DNA of 64,000 nucleotides from Podospora pseudoanserina (lineage: Eukaryota; Ascomycota; Sordariomycetes; Sordariales; Podosporaceae). A model generated the notes under the pieces. That model ran no database searches, was not told where the DNA came from, and saw nothing but the letters and a program-made list of their open reading frames with translations. A program made the translations under genes and the position numbers. Shown here piece by piece: positions 10,063 to 21,478 of this stretch (its first letter is position 1; each line of letters opens with the position of its first letter). The DNA is taken from positions 77,001 to 141,000 of the forward strand of contig NC_085922.1 of the NCBI RefSeq assembly GCF_035222485.1, read 5' to 3'.

Positions 10063-12797
10063 TCAAGCAACGACACCCTCAACCCCCCCAAGAAATCTCC
10101 TGACTCTTCCAAGTTCAAGCTCGCCCTTCTCCGACTCGACGGCTTTCGTCAAAGTTTCGAGCAGCCGGTCGACTTCTGCCTCTGGCCGGCGTGTGCAGAG
10201 TGAGACAAGTTTCCGGTACTGCAGCTCCCGCTGCTTACTCCGTGCTTTCAGTCTACCAACCATGTGTCGTGTCTGCTCCCCTCTGGCGTGAACCGCCCTG
10301 ATTCTGGCACGCAACACGGCGGCACTAGGGAGACGAGCAGCGGGATGTGGCTTGTCCGCGTCGGCGGCGAGGTGGCCGTCCACTCCGGTGTCGTCGGCTG
10401 TTTGCTGCTTTGCTTCGGTGAGAACCGCCCTGAGTTCGGCGGCCCAGTCCTGCTCAGGCCCAAGATTGTCGACGGAGACACGGTGTTGCTGTACGAGTTG
10501 ACGAAGTCCCATTTCCTCCTCCTCACAGGCCAGCGCAAGGTTGGAGGCTTTTTGACGGGCGAGCTGCTGGGCAGTAAGCTTCTCTTGAAGAGCTTCTAGG
10601 TTGCGGCGAGCCTCGCCAACCTGGGCCGAGGTTGTGCGCAAAGATCCGTGAAGCGCGTCGATAGCGTCTTGCTTCTTCTTGAGTTCGCCCTGGAACTGAG
10701 AGGTTGACTCGTTGATAAGATGAGAGATGGCTGAGGTTAGAGTCAGTAAGGATGTCGCATGACGAGGCAAGGAAATTAACCCACAGTTGACAACCTCATC
10801 GCTATTCTCCCTGCTCTTCTGTCTCGACCCCTGAGGAGCGTTTCTCTCCCCGGTCTCGCCACTGGCAGAGTGTCCATCTGCCAGCCCAATGCCAAAATCC
10901 AAGGGACGTAAACCGGCGGTATTGGCGATTTCAGGGTCTGCGCCAACCTCGATGAGTTGTGAGATGATGCTTCGGTTGCCCACACGTGCTGCCACGTTCA
11001 GGGCCGTGTCACCTCGGTTGTCTTGTGCGTTGACAATCTCTCCCATGAACCGACCAATGTTCATTCTTGACGAGGCAAGCCCGTTGCTTCCATAAGTCTG
11101 GCTCTGACTGCTTGGATTGCTCCCTTGGCGGACCACCCACTCAAGTAAGCTCTCAAGATAGTACCGGGTGCATACATTCCTACCTTGTACCGCACTGACG
11201 AGGGCAATGTGATGCAGCACCGTCCTGCCCTTGTCATCTCTCACATCCAGGGTACCGCCCAGGATGTCCAGAAGATCGGGGAAGCACCCGTGTTCCATGG
11301 AATTGGTGGCATTACAAGCCCTCATCAGGGCCGTTTCTCCGGATGCGTTCACACGGAATGGACTAGATCCCGCCTCCACGAGGGCTCTCAAGAGCGGCAT
11401 CCGGGCAAGAGTGGCAGCCCAGATGAGGGCTGTGTTGCTCTGAGCATCAATGGGACCGTCAAGTTCTTGCGGGATCATGTTGCGGAGGATGCTCTTTTGG
11501 TTTTCGTCAGGGCCGGCCGTGTTGAGGAACAGCTGCATCAGCATGCTGCGTTTCGCCTCGGCCTCGGGAGCTGTTTCGTATGGCAGCGGACGCAGCGGAC
11601 CAGGAGCATACTCCGGCTCGTTCCGGGAATAGATGAACGACTCGTTCGGCTCGGTGGGCGACCCGGGAAAGTTCTCGGCGTAGGGGTTCATACTTGGATA
11701 TGTCGGGGTGAGCCCTCCAAAGCTGTGAGCGGGTGTGAGAATTCTTTGCCTCTTGCGCGCAGGCTCGACCGTCTCGTTGACCACCGGCTGTGTCTCTTGA
11801 GAACCAAAGGCGGATTCGGGGGCCCCATAGTTGGACACAAAACTGTGCTGGGAGTTTGGTGGGAAGTCACCAGCATCTTGCATGGACGGCTGGCGTTGGA
11901 AGCTGGGAGCGCGAGACGGAGGGTTGCGATTTCTGGGAGCGGGCGACTCGAACCTGGCTTTGCTAATAGCATTGATAGCATGGGATGCGGTTGACGAAAT
12001 GCTCTTGAAGAATGTGCCACCCTGTTGAACACCACCTCCGCGGCTCTCCTGAGAGCTTGCGTTGTACAGACGCTTCCTCTGGGCAGCCATGGCCTGTTCT
12101 TTTGTTGGCGTGTCGACATCGGGGGCGCTTCCTCCATCTTGGCCCCGCTTGTGGGTGAGAAGTGCATGGAGCACCTCGTGGACGCCATACTGACGGCAAA
12201 CCTCGAGACCGCGTTCAAAAGGGATCCATGTGCCCTGGTATTTCCCGTAGCCACCCTGAACCTTTTCATGCTCGCCCGTCTGGATCTCCTTTTCCAATAT
12301 TTTTGTCCGGCGTCCCTTTTCCACCCCTGCCACCTTTAGGATTTGTGTCGCATTGAGCCAGCCATCACTCTGGCGGCGCATGACGGTAATGCCATTGGCT
12401 TCGGTTTCGTAGACACCAACACCCGAGTAGAGAGCCTGGAAAGAGTTAGAAGCTGTCCACACACCAGGAAGGGAGTTCAGGATCCAGGACTAACCGAGTA
12501 TATAGGCATAACATGCTCAGCGGGCTGCGGTGCTGGGTCGGTGTACTGGCGATAGGAAGACTGCAAGTTGAGAGTCTGGGAGGAGGGTTGGCTCATGGAG
12601 AAGGGCTGCTGGGAGGAGGGCTGGGGGTACTGATGAGACTGCTGCGAGGCGGTCATCTGTTGTGACAACTGCATAGTGGCAGCAGTCTGGGGAGGTGGAG
12701 CGGTGGGAGTGGGTATCAGAGCGGTGGAGGCGGGCCCAGAGAAGGACGGGCGATGGGAGGTGGCAGCGACAGAGGTTGCGACGGTTGCCGAGGCCAT
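10063..12797 (-). CDS. MBF transcription factor DNA-binding subunit Mbp1/Res-like (APSES + ankyrin)
   Basis: Three exons (12797-12495, 12435-10785, 10730-10063) give 873 aa. Residues 1-101 are Gln/Ser/Pro-rich. The APSES (KilA-N/Swi4-Mbp1) DNA-binding domain follows at about 102-195, with VMRRQSDGWLNATQILK and VQGGYGKYQGTWIPFERG. Ankyrin repeats span about 428-617 (for example NAQDNRGDTALNVAARVGN). A coiled-coil-rich C-terminus is where Mbp1/Swi6 family members pair. The first intron has donor GTTAGT and a CTAAC branch; the second (54 nt, CTAAC branch) keeps frame whether or not it is removed. The family drives G1/S genes through ACGCG sites with a Swi6-type partner. The gene diverges from the LYR gene at 13494 and its promoter holds two ACGCG cores. 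Confidence 0.92.
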
Positions 12798-12923
12798 TCA
12801 GCAGGCCATCCGGGGAAGAATACGATACGGTAAAGATATTATGTATGTATGGGGCGTGATTAAGGATATGCTTAAGTGTGATGTCGTGGTGGTTGTCGTC
12901 GATATTCTCGAGAGAGGGGGGGG

Positions 12924-12979
12924 AGGGCAGAGGGAGGAGGGCAGAGGGAGGAGGGCAGAGGGAGGAGAACAGAGGGAGG
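12924..12979. repeat. 14-bp purine tandem repeat, four copies
   Basis: The unit AGGGCAGAGGGAGG occurs three times in a row, followed by a variant copy AGAACAGAGGGAGG. It lies 127-182 nt before the Mbp1 ATG, so it would be a pyrimidine tract in that 5' leader or promoter. Confidence 0.9.
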
Positions 12980-13177
12980 AGAGAAATCGGCCGTCTGTTG
13001 CGAGCGGTGGTGGGCCGTCGAGGAGAGGTCGTACAATATAGCGACAGACCAAGCAGTTGGTCCAAGTAGTTGAAGCAAAGTATGGAGCAAAGATACGGAT
13101 AGAGTTCCTAATCAATTAAGACGTGTGATTTTCGTGTTCTTTCGCGCCTTGTCTTGCTGCGCGCCCTCTGTTCTCGT

Positions 13178-13241
13178 CGCGTGCCCTTCAATTACTCGGA
13201 AGCGAGGTGGGCCTACGTCTTGGCGCCGCACACTTCACGCG
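13178..13241. promoter_or_regulatory. two ACGCG (MCB-core) sites
   Basis: ACGCG occurs on the minus strand at 13178-13182 and on the plus strand at 13237-13241, inside the promoter shared by the Mbp1-like and LYR genes. ACGCG is the core bound by APSES factors of the MBF complex. Autoregulation is inference only; the five-base core is common by chance. Confidence 0.3.
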
Positions 13242-13493
13242 CCAGCCGCACAGACCATCCTCTTTTTTTCTTTTATCTTTTTACCTTGCAGGTTGTGTTT
13301 TTCTTGCTTTTTTTTTAACCGTGCACCCGTTGAGCCTCGATTCCAGGTGGTCCAAGCTCCCACTGGAGACCATCATTCTTCTCGACGGCACCTCTTCCCA
13401 ACTCTTCTCCTATGCACAGCAGTGGAAGCACTCACTGCATCCTTCATCAGCCAGCCATGGCACGGGAGCCTGGGTGATTTGATTCTCCGCAAC

Positions 13494-14612
13494 ATGTCCC
13501 GACCACTTCAATTACCCCCTCCAACGACCACTCTTGGCCTCTATCGACAGCTCCTCCGCGAATCGTCATACCTGCCTTCGCTGGCCCGTCCACATGTCGA
13601 TCACCAGATCAAGGACCGCTTCCGTCGATATCAGAAGGGCCACGTTGACAATGACCGCCTTCGAAAGAAGCTCAAGGATGCCCATCATGAGCTCCGAGTC
13701 TTGCGCGCTGCCAATGCCGGTGACATGAACCGGATGCAGAAGATTCTGCTCAAAGCTTTTGGCCGCACTGGCAGTCGACGCCGGGACCTCTTTAGCAATC
13801 TGGTACGACGCCCGTCCCCAGCTACCACCGAGGAACTGGAAGCACAAGTGAGCGGTACCCGAGCGTGGAGCTTTGATAGGGATCCAGACTGGCTGGATGG
13901 GTGGGATACCGAGGCCCTTCTTGCATTTGCCAAGGTCCAGGCAAAAACAAGTCTTCCATCCTCTCCCAGAGGGCCCCTGCTTCCCAAGCACGCCGTCTCG
14001 CCAGACAAGGATATCCCAAAGGAGAATGTGTACGGCAATCCGTTCCCGGAAAAGGTGGCGAGAACGAAGGTCAGGAAGCTATATGCCAGCCTGGCCGACC
14101 GAGTACTTCCTCCGTTGCCGGAATCCGAATGGGACAGGCTTGCTCTGGTGGCCGAAGGGAAATTTGAAGAGGCCGGATGGTACGTACCCTCTCGGAGGTC
14201 TGCCGCGAAGAGTTTGGCAGGAGATGCCGACGCGCAAGCAGGCGAGTGGAAATGGCAGCTCTACGCTACGAGGCCGGTTGGCCTGGTTGATGTTGCACAA
14301 AATAAGAAGCAAAGGTTGCTCAGCGGGGCTTTGGATGAGAACACGCCACACGGGAATACTCAGCCAGTGGACCGTCACATATACACAGCCAAATTCTGGA
14401 AACGTCTCGTCAAGTCGATATGGCTCCTCACTGCAAAGGGGACGCGCGACCCAGAAAAGGGTGGCTATCGTGTCACTTGGGCGAGGGCACCTTTCCAGGC
14501 TCCAACAGCAACAACCTCTGGGATGGAATTTTTTGAGTCCCTGCCAGTCGACGCATCGCTCAGCAACAAAACCCAGGGCCCAAAAAAGAGGGGACGGAAA
14601 TCGGCACGATAA
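13494..14612 (+). CDS. LYR-motif protein, Cup1-like
   Basis: The frame from the ATG at 13494 gives 372 aa; the open frame extends further upstream but that part is low-complexity leader. The N-terminus carries the tripeptide LYR at residues 16-18 followed by QLLRESSYLP and a run of basic residues, the Complex1_LYR pattern. LYR proteins are small mitochondrial assembly factors that bind acyl carrier protein and help iron-sulfur or respiratory-complex assembly. This one has a long C-terminal extension with a conserved-looking tail (FWKRLVKSIWLLTAKGT) and ends KKRGRKSAR. The Cup1-like assignment rests on the LYR segment and overall layout, not on a search. Its stop is 7 bp from the stop of the converging GNAT gene. 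Confidence 0.7.
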   Translation: MSRPLQLPPPTTTLGLYRQLLRESSYLPSLARPHVDHQIKDRFRRYQKGHVDNDRLRKKLKDAHHELRVLRAANAGDMNRMQKILLKAFGRTGSRRRDLFSNLVRRPSPATTEELEAQVSGTRAWSFDRDPDWLDGWDTEALLAFAKVQAKTSLPSSPRGPLLPKHAVSPDKDIPKENVYGNPFPEKVARTKVRKLYASLADRVLPPLPESEWDRLALVAEGKFEEAGWYVPSRRSAAKSLAGDADAQAGEWKWQLYATRPVGLVDVAQNKKQRLLSGALDENTPHGNTQPVDRHIYTAKFWKRLVKSIWLLTAKGTRDPEKGGYRVTWARAPFQAPTATTSGMEFFESLPVDASLSNKTQGPKKRGRKSAR

Positions 14613-14619
14613 GGCTCTC

Positions 14620-15250
14620 TTAGTCCAAAAGCGCTGCCAACTTATTCAACCCCTCGCCGTCAACACGCATGCCAACCCACTCGCTCATCATATTGGCGCC
14701 AATGCTTTCGTAGAACTTGATGGAGGGTTCATTCCACTTGAGCACACTCCACTCAAGCCGCCCTCCCTTTAAGGCCACGACTTCCTTGGCCAACTCGACT
14801 AGCAGTCTCTTGCCGTACCCCTTTTTGCGCTCGCTCTGCTTGACGTAGAGATCTTCGAGGTAGATGCCGGGGCGGGCGCGCCAGGTGCTATAGTTGTAGA
14901 AATACAGCGCGATACCAGCGGGGATGCCTTGGGGGCTCAGGAGGATCAGGCAGCGGGCTGGCTTGTTTGAGGATGTCGGCTCGGTTTCGTCGGCAGCAGG
15001 AACGGTAGATGTGGACGAGGAGGGGGCAAAGGCGATGGTACATAGTAGTTTTTCCTCAGTGGCTTCGACGCTGCTGAGCTCGTGTTCATAGTCGGCGAGT
15101 TCACGGATCAGCTCGAGGATGGCGGGAACATCTGTGTTGTGCCAGTCAATACCAAGCTTGTGTGACGGTGTATTTCGGGCTGGAACAGCTGCAATCGGTG
15201 GGAAACATACCCTCGCGTCTAGCGTGACGAACAATTGGATCTGGAGACAT
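14620..15250 (-). CDS. GNAT-family N-acetyltransferase
   Basis: Two exons (15250-15211 and 15131-14620) give 183 aa starting MSPDPIVRHARREDVPAIL. That start matches a diamine/polyamine-type GNAT, whereas the unspliced frame carries an unrelated N-terminus. The intron runs GTATGT to ACAG. The acetyl-CoA pyrophosphate loop is around residues 115-121 (RKKGYGK), after the beta-4 strand YLEDLYV. The C-terminal NEPSIKFYESIGA is the usual motif B. An insert of acidic/Ser-rich residues at about 50-70 separates the first two strands. Substrate is probably an amine or small molecule, but this is inferred from family resemblance only. Confidence 0.85.
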
Positions 15251-15752
15251 GTTGTACATACGCTGAGCTTCTGTGTCTTGTGGAAGACCATCGAGTCAAT
15301 AATGCCCCGCACTGTAACAAGTTCCGTGGTGGGGTCAATTGGATAATCGATTAGGTACCACCCACCCAAGGGCGCGCCTATCCATCGACAGTGTTGACCG
15401 CGTGTATCTGGGGATGTGGGGATCTGATCTGAGCTGATCTGATCACCAGTTCATCCTCAGCATGTGTGTAAACTACTGGGTCATCTCTTGACATGGCTTG
15501 TGCGATTTTGTGTTCTGCTTACTCCAATCAACGACCCCCGCCATCCATTTCCGATCCCTCACCGCACGCTGCAGAGTGTGTCTGTTCGGGCACACAGCAC
15601 ACCACACCGGGGAATTCCGTTTCCCTTTAACATCCTCCCCATGAGCTCTGCTTTTACTCCTCTGACATCATCGCCCTCTGTACTGTACTGAAGCATTCTT
15701 ACCACCCATCAGTCAAGGCATACTCATCTGATCTTGGCCAATCACCAGCAAA
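15251..15752. other. divergent intergenic region
   Basis: This is the promoter region between the GNAT gene (minus) and the metallophosphoesterase gene (plus). No gene or clear core element is recognised. Confidence 0.5.
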
Positions 15753-17817
15753 ATGAGTGCATCTCACACCCCCACCGCCGAACCAACCGTCACCTTTGCC
15801 TCGGGCCGTGACACGGTCAACGACCCCCCCGACGTCCGCATTCTCCACTACAACGATGTCTACCACCTCGACTCCTCCTCGGCCGAACCCGCCGGAGGCG
15901 TCTCCCGCTTCATGACAGTAGTAAAAGAATACCGCTCCCCGCCCCAGCCCAACAACAACCTCCCCGACCTCGTCCCCCTGTTCTCGGGGGACGTCTTCAA
16001 CCCCTCCCTTGAATCTTCCATCACCAAAGGCTCCCACATGGTCCCTATCCTGAACAACATCGGCACCCTCGCCACCTGCGTGGGGAACCACGACCTGGAT
16101 TTTGGGGTCAGGCAGTTTCGCCATCTATCTTCCAAGTGCCGCTTCCCCTGGCTCCTCGCCAACGTCCTTGATCCTGCTTTGGGCGAAGGGGTCCCACTGG
16201 GTAACGCGAAGAAGACCCACATGATCACCACGTCAAACGGGATCAAGATTGGGCTGATCGGTCTCGGGGAAAGGGAGTGGTTGGACACGATCAACTCCCT
16301 TCCGCCTGATATCGTTTACCGGTCGGCCAGTGAGGTGGCGCAGGAGCTGGTGCCGGAGCTGAAGGAGCAAGGCGCTGACGTGATTATCGCGCTCACTCAT
16401 CAAAGAGAGCCAAACGACAACAAGCTTGCGAGGAATCTGGGAGGGGGCATGATTGACCTTATTCTGGGCGGGCACGACCACTTTTATGCGCATAGTTACA
16501 TCAACGGGACCCATGTGCTGAGATCAGGGGCGGATTTTAAACAGCTGAGTTATATCGAGCTGAGGCGGAATCAGGACCTGGAAGGGACGGCCAAGAAGTG
16601 GGACGTGGATATTATTCGGAGGGACATTGTACGAGCGATCAAGAAGGATCAGGAGACGGAGAATCTGGTCGAGGGCTTGACGGCGAAGCTTAAGAAGAGT
16701 CTGGAGAAGCCGATTGGGTGGACGGCGGAGCCGTTGGATGCGCGGTTTACGACTGTGAGGACGAGAGAGTCGAACATTGGGAATTGGGTTTGTGATATCA
16801 TGAGGGGGCATTACGGGGCGGACTGTGCGCTGATGGCGGCGGGGACGATAAGGGGGGATCAAATCTACTCGCCGGGCCCGGTTAGGGTGAAGGATGTGAC
16901 GGACTGTTTCCCGTTTGAGGATCCGGTGGTGGTGATCAAGGCGGCGGGGAGGAATATCTGGGACGCGCTGGAGAACGGGGTGAGTTTGTACCCGGCGCTG
17001 GAGGGGAGGTTTCCGCAGGTGTCGAATATCAAGTTCAGGTTTGACCCTTCGCTGCCGGTGGGGGAGAGGGTGTTGTGGGTGGAGATTGGCGGTCAGCCGC
17101 TGGATAAGGAGAAGGTCTATGTCATGGCTACTAGAGGGTATATGGCCAGAGGAAAGGATGGCTACAAAGCCTTGCTGATCCAATCCGAAGGTGGTGATTG
17201 CGAGGAGGTTGTTTCGGAAGAGAACGGCATCTTGATCTCAGCGATGCTGAGGCAGTATTTTATGGCGCTGACTGTCATGAACAAGTGGGCCAGATGGGGT
17301 CCATCATTGGCAAGACATTGGTTTGTTTCCCCCTTTACTCGGACGCGCAGAGCCCGTCAGAAAACTAACAGGACATCAAAATAGGGACAAGGTGGTACAA
17401 GAGACTTCCTCCAGCTGTCCCACTTTGCCAGCGTCACCAACCGAGACCCGCCAGCCAGGAGACAGGAGAAAACACGGCAACACCACCACCAACTCGCACA
17501 AGGGATGGGACTATTTCACACCTGCCAAACTCCGAGAAAGGAGATCAAGCGTCAGCCCCTTGGTTGGTCACGCAGAAGACGACTCGTCCGACGAAGAGTC
17601 ACCGGATGAGGACGTACACCGGACCGAAGTCAGAGACACTGACAGGGAGCTGAGGGTGATGCGCAAGTTCTTTAGGAAGTGGTGTCGTATTGCGGGTGTT
17701 GATGATGGCAAGGACTGCGTGGAGGGGCTCAAGGACAGCGAGGGTGAGGTTAGCTGGACACGGGCGATTAGACCCAAGCTCGAGGGGAGGATTGTGATGG
17801 TCGCTTCTCAAGCTTAG
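15753..17817 (+). CDS. 5'-nucleotidase/UshA-family metallophosphoesterase
   Basis: Two exons (15753-17320 and 17385-17817) give 666 aa. The calcineurin-like metal sites are visible in order: HYNDVYHLD, SGDVFNPS, GNHDLDFG, ALTHQREPNDNKLA and GGHDHFYAH. A 5'-nucleotidase C-terminal domain follows, with NIGNWVCDIMR and DCFPFEDPVVV. The intron after ARHW has donor GTTTGT and acceptor ATAG, and gives W-DKVVQE in frame. The last 145 residues are hydrophilic, ending in an acidic patch and MRKFFRKWCRIAGV, as in other fungal members. No signal peptide is seen, so it is likely cytosolic. Substrates may be nucleotides or other phosphoesters; not decided by sequence. Confidence 0.9.
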
Positions 17818-18573
17818 AGTTGCACATCAAGATTCGCTCAAACATTGGGCTTTTGGATACCTTGTCGGAGAGACCATAGAAAAAACGGCGAGGATCTGCG
17901 AAACAATGGGCATGTTGCTTTTCTCTTGTTTGGTACGTATGCACGTAGGTGGATGCGTATCATGAGCTGCATGTGCTTTGACATTCTGTGCTCCACGTAT
18001 CAAAATAGCCTTGTCAGGGCCACTGACTGAGGGGGAAGTTATCGAGGGTGTGCTAGTATCTTTGCACATGACAGCTTGGCAGTTGATGCAGACGTTTTGG
18101 GGGGGGGGTAGACGATCCAGCTCAGTTGATGATAAAATTCTTCCTCGCAATTGAAGTGTCAGTGACTTGATAATACAATATGGGCCAGTCTTGCACCTTG
18201 CCCGGCCCAAACCGATGAACAGACGGGATCTCGGCCTGGCTTCACCCCGCGTTTTCCTTTCCAAGTTGCAGGTGGATCACCTCACTGACCCCGCCGGGCC
18301 CCCCCTGAATTCCACGTGCATTTTGACGCCCAGACACCGAGCTGAACCAGCCCCCGGCGGCGTTCGAGAGTTGATCCTTTGGGCAGCATGGCCCAGATAT
18401 TCCGATCTACTAACGGAAGAAAAGCATGCCGAAGAGAATGGAAAGATATTGACAGGCAAGTTGGACCTGATATGTATTGCAATAACAAACCCAAAAGGAT
18501 GTGATGAACTTCGAAGCGAGGACGTTGCCGAATCCGAGCTACTTGAGTTCTTGGTCTATCCCGTTTTCTTTCC

Positions 18574-18594
18574 TTTTTTTTTTTTTTTTTTTTT
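18574..18594. repeat. poly-T tract (21 T)
   Basis: An uninterrupted run of T in the gene-poor stretch between the phosphoesterase and the SAT4-type gene. Confidence 0.95.
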
Positions 18595-19154
18595 GGCTCT
18601 CTCGGGCTGCAAGTGTGTGCCGCATTGCGCTAGTTCCCGTCAAATACACGCCACGCATATTGCTTCCATATCAGTTTCCAGAGCATTGGCAACGGGTTGC
18701 CCAGGGAATCGTCCACCAGGTGGTCCATACATATACAACTGCCTGTATTGCCTGTGTGAGCCAATTTGTTTCACACCCTCGATCTTTATCTCCCTGATGA
18801 GGTTTGGTGTCTGCTCATAGTCTTGAGCCCGGGCGGCCATGTTATCTATCCATTGTCCGTTAGCCGGAATGGAGCCTGCCCGGCGTAGGTGGAGCCGCAG
18901 TAACGCTGGAGATGTTGAGGATGCCGTGGATTCTCGGAGAAGAAACTCCTCTTTCCGCCTCTCTCTCCGTCTCCAGTCTTCTTCTCCACGATCCGCATGG
19001 AGCCGTGGAATCTGTCAAAATCGTTCAAAAGATTGGAGAAAGCGGGGCCTCTCGGGTCAGGAAAAAGAAAGCGTGATCAATCGATTGTGAGCGACGAGAC
19101 GCGCCATGACGGGCAAGGCCGTGCGTATCTTTTCTGAATGATATCCAAGAAACG

Positions 19155-19616
19155 CTAGCTGACGAGTTCATAGCCGTTGTTAGGTAGCGAGTTGTAAGCT
19201 GCAGCGATAGGCTCATCAATGTCCCGGTACTCGAAGGGGAAGCTGGCTTGGGTGGATGTTTGAGATTGACAGCCACGGATGGGTTCAGGGGTATCGTTGG
19301 TCACCGTGACATTTTCTGCGCAGTGTGAGGGTACCAGCCGCCTGGTGAGGTGAGGCATTTGGGAGGGTCCCCGGTTTTCTTCACTCCCGGAGCGCCCTCG
19401 AGCATTGGCAATCGGCGGGTCTGTCGCATCTTGAGAGATGAAGAAGCCGATGCTGGGCCCTTGGCTCGACAGCCAGCAACAGAGGCTCTTGCAGTTGGGG
19501 GGCAAAGCGAAGCCGGGGATCACCCTGTTGTTATCCCAACGTCTCTCAACAAGCGAGAGAACGACCGACACAAAACTGGTTAGCTCACCTGGCTGCAGCA
19601 TTCGGGTGCGATTTTC
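19155..19616 (-). CDS. doubtful hypothetical protein
   Basis: An open frame of about 150 codons runs from a possible start near 19616 to the stop at 19155 on the minus strand (a longer version reaches 19670). It has no recognised domain, signal peptide or membrane span. The C-terminal half (FEYRDIDEPIAAAYNSLPNN) reads like protein rather than low-complexity noise, but codon use is not clearly coding. It could be the last exon of an unrecognised gene or a chance frame. Confidence 0.2.
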   Translation of the reverse strand, partial: ENRTRMLQPGELTSFVSVVLSLVERRWDNNRVIPGFALPPNCKSLCCWLSSQGPSIGFFISQDATDPPIANARGRSGSEENRGPSQMPHLTRRLVPSHCAENVTVTNDTPEPIRGCQSQTSTQASFPFEYRDIDEPIAAAYNSLPNNGYELVS

Positions 19617-20204
19617 AAGCTGGTCGTCGACTGGCGAAGGGGGGCCAAGCCGCCGTGTCGAAGGTGACATCGGTTGGCATCCCGCTAGTGTTGGTGGTTT
19701 TTTTCTCCGTTACCTCTTCTGGAGCATCTGACTGTCGCGTCGATAAATGGTGAAAAGCACAAGGGGGCGGTGGGGAATTAGTGTGAGGAAGATTGTCTGT
19801 GTGCCCGCCTCCTCCCCAGGCCATGAGTGCAACGCCCAGCAAACGAGTGCCAAATATGGATGCGGTATATATGAGGGCCAGCCTTCCTTTACCGAACGGT
19901 TCCTCTCCTCTGGGCTTTCTGGTTCCCGTTTCCTTCTTTTGATATTCCTTTATGCAGCCTTGTAGGCGACAATCACCTGCAGCCACAAGCCGTCCCGTCT
20001 TGTCCCGGTTTACTGTCCTTCACATCCCCGTCGACTTTGTACATACATAGGCACATCAACACCAACCGGGCAGGGAGATCACCGGCGCGAATCTCGGCAT
20101 TCTTCTCGACCGCAAGGTCGGGGAAAGAAAGAGGTCCACGCTAAAGAAACTGGATTCGGGGATTACTACGATTTGGGCGGGCAAGGGACAACAAGCCAGG
20201 CGCC

Positions 20205-21478
20205 ATGAGATTACCACCACCCGAGGTCAGAGCCAGCTGGCCTCCAGCCAATTATGAGAATCCTGAGACGAGAGGTCCGGCTCTTCTGATCATCCAGCTC
20301 ATCATGCTTCCCATCGCCCTCATCGTTCTACTCCTCCGTTTCTACGTCCGTATCAGCATCATGGGCAAGGTCGAATCCGACGATTGGTTCATGGTAGCCG
20401 CCGCTGTATGTTTTATATGCCCCTATTCTCGGAGTAGCTTTGGCAGGATCTGACCGTTTTCTGACCTGACTGGTACCTAGCTGTGCGGAACGGGAGTAAC
20501 AGTGTGCGTCATTCTGGCATCCTCCCTGTACGGCTGGAGCCTTCATATCTGGGATCTCAAGTATGAGACCATCGTATCCAACCGCAAGGTGTCCATGGCC
20601 GTGCAGGCTCTATTTGTCTTCGCGACCAGCTTTGCCAAGGTGTCTATCCTGATCAGCTACCTCCGTCTTGCGCCCCAAGGGTCGTGGTTCCGAAAGCTCA
20701 CTCGTGCGTTGTTCTCTTGCCGTTCTGGTAGTACGTTGGTCGTTGATATGGTGCTGACATGACCACAACAGAGGGCACCATTGCGTTTGTCGCCCTGTTC
20801 AACTCGGCCTTCATCGTCGTCCTCTTCACCCAATGCCGGCCAACATCTTCCTACTGGAACATCATCTTCAGCAAGTCAGACTGCGTCCCCGAGGGCCCGC
20901 CGCTCATAACCCAGGCGTCCCTGACCGTGTTGTCCGATTTCTTGGTCTGGATTTTGCCACTGCCGACCTTGTACAAGGCCCGTCTCCCGCTCTCGCAACG
21001 CATCGCGCTCATCGTCCTATTCTCGTTTGGGGGCGTGGTTGTCATTGGGGCCATTTTGCGACTGTACTGGATCTGGCATGTGGTGGAAAGGACATACGAC
21101 GTGACTTGGGAGGGGTTTCACCTCTGGATCTGGACGGCCGTCGAGGTGCATTTGGGAGTTATTTGCGGTTGTGTGCCATGGTTGAAGTCGCTGGTCAAGT
21201 TCTGGAAGAACGGGGGCTCGACGGCGGCGGGATATTCCCATAACCGAGCCGGGAGTAGGAGTCTGGGCAAGATGACTGCGGGCAGCAAAAAGGGGAAGCT
21301 GAACGGGGAAGAGGAGGGTGCCGATTTCAGGTGTGATCGGGGGGCTGTGTTTCGGATGGTGAGCGTCAATGGCAAGAAGCTGGACGGCGATGCGTACATG
21401 GACCTGGACAGCTACGACGGCAGCAGTACCGCGAAGCTGGACGTCGAGGCAGAGCAAGGCCCAGCTGCCCGGAAGTAG
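20205..21478 (+). CDS. SAT4-type fungal rhodopsin-domain integral membrane protein
   Basis: Three exons (20205-20405, 20481-20703, 20772-21478) give 376 aa. About seven hydrophobic helices are present, starting with ALLIIQLIMLPIALIVLLLRF. The family signature is seen as RFYVR...DDWFMVAA, then LCGTGVTV, a cysteine in FTQCRPTSSYWN, DFLVWILPLP and a late LGVICGCVPWLKSL. The C-terminal tail is cytoplasmic and charged. Intron donors are GTATGT and GTGCGT. The family is related to Pth11-like receptors and SAT4 proteins; ligand and role are unknown. It probably sits in the plasma membrane. Family placement is firm, function is not. Confidence 0.88.

Larger units (their letters stand above)
12798..13493. 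other. shared divergent promoter of the Mbp1-like and LYR genes
   Basis: About 700 bp between two divergent starts. It contains a purine-rich tandem repeat, two ACGCG cores and pyrimidine tracts before 13494. No coding sequence is seen. Confidence 0.6.
17818..20204. other. 2.4-kb region with little coding evidence
   Basis: It holds a 21-T run at 18574-18594 and several short open frames. Only the minus-strand frame at 19155-19616 might be genic; it is listed separately. The 217-codon plus-strand frame at 18167-18820 reads across the T-run and looks non-coding. Confidence 0.4.

Noticed and set aside
11185-11994. 269-codon plus-strand frame
   Set aside because: Antisense shadow of the Mbp1 ankyrin region; composition is that of reverse-read codons.
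18167-18820. 217-codon plus-strand frame
   Set aside because: It reads through a 21-T run as polyphenylalanine and has no family features on either side.
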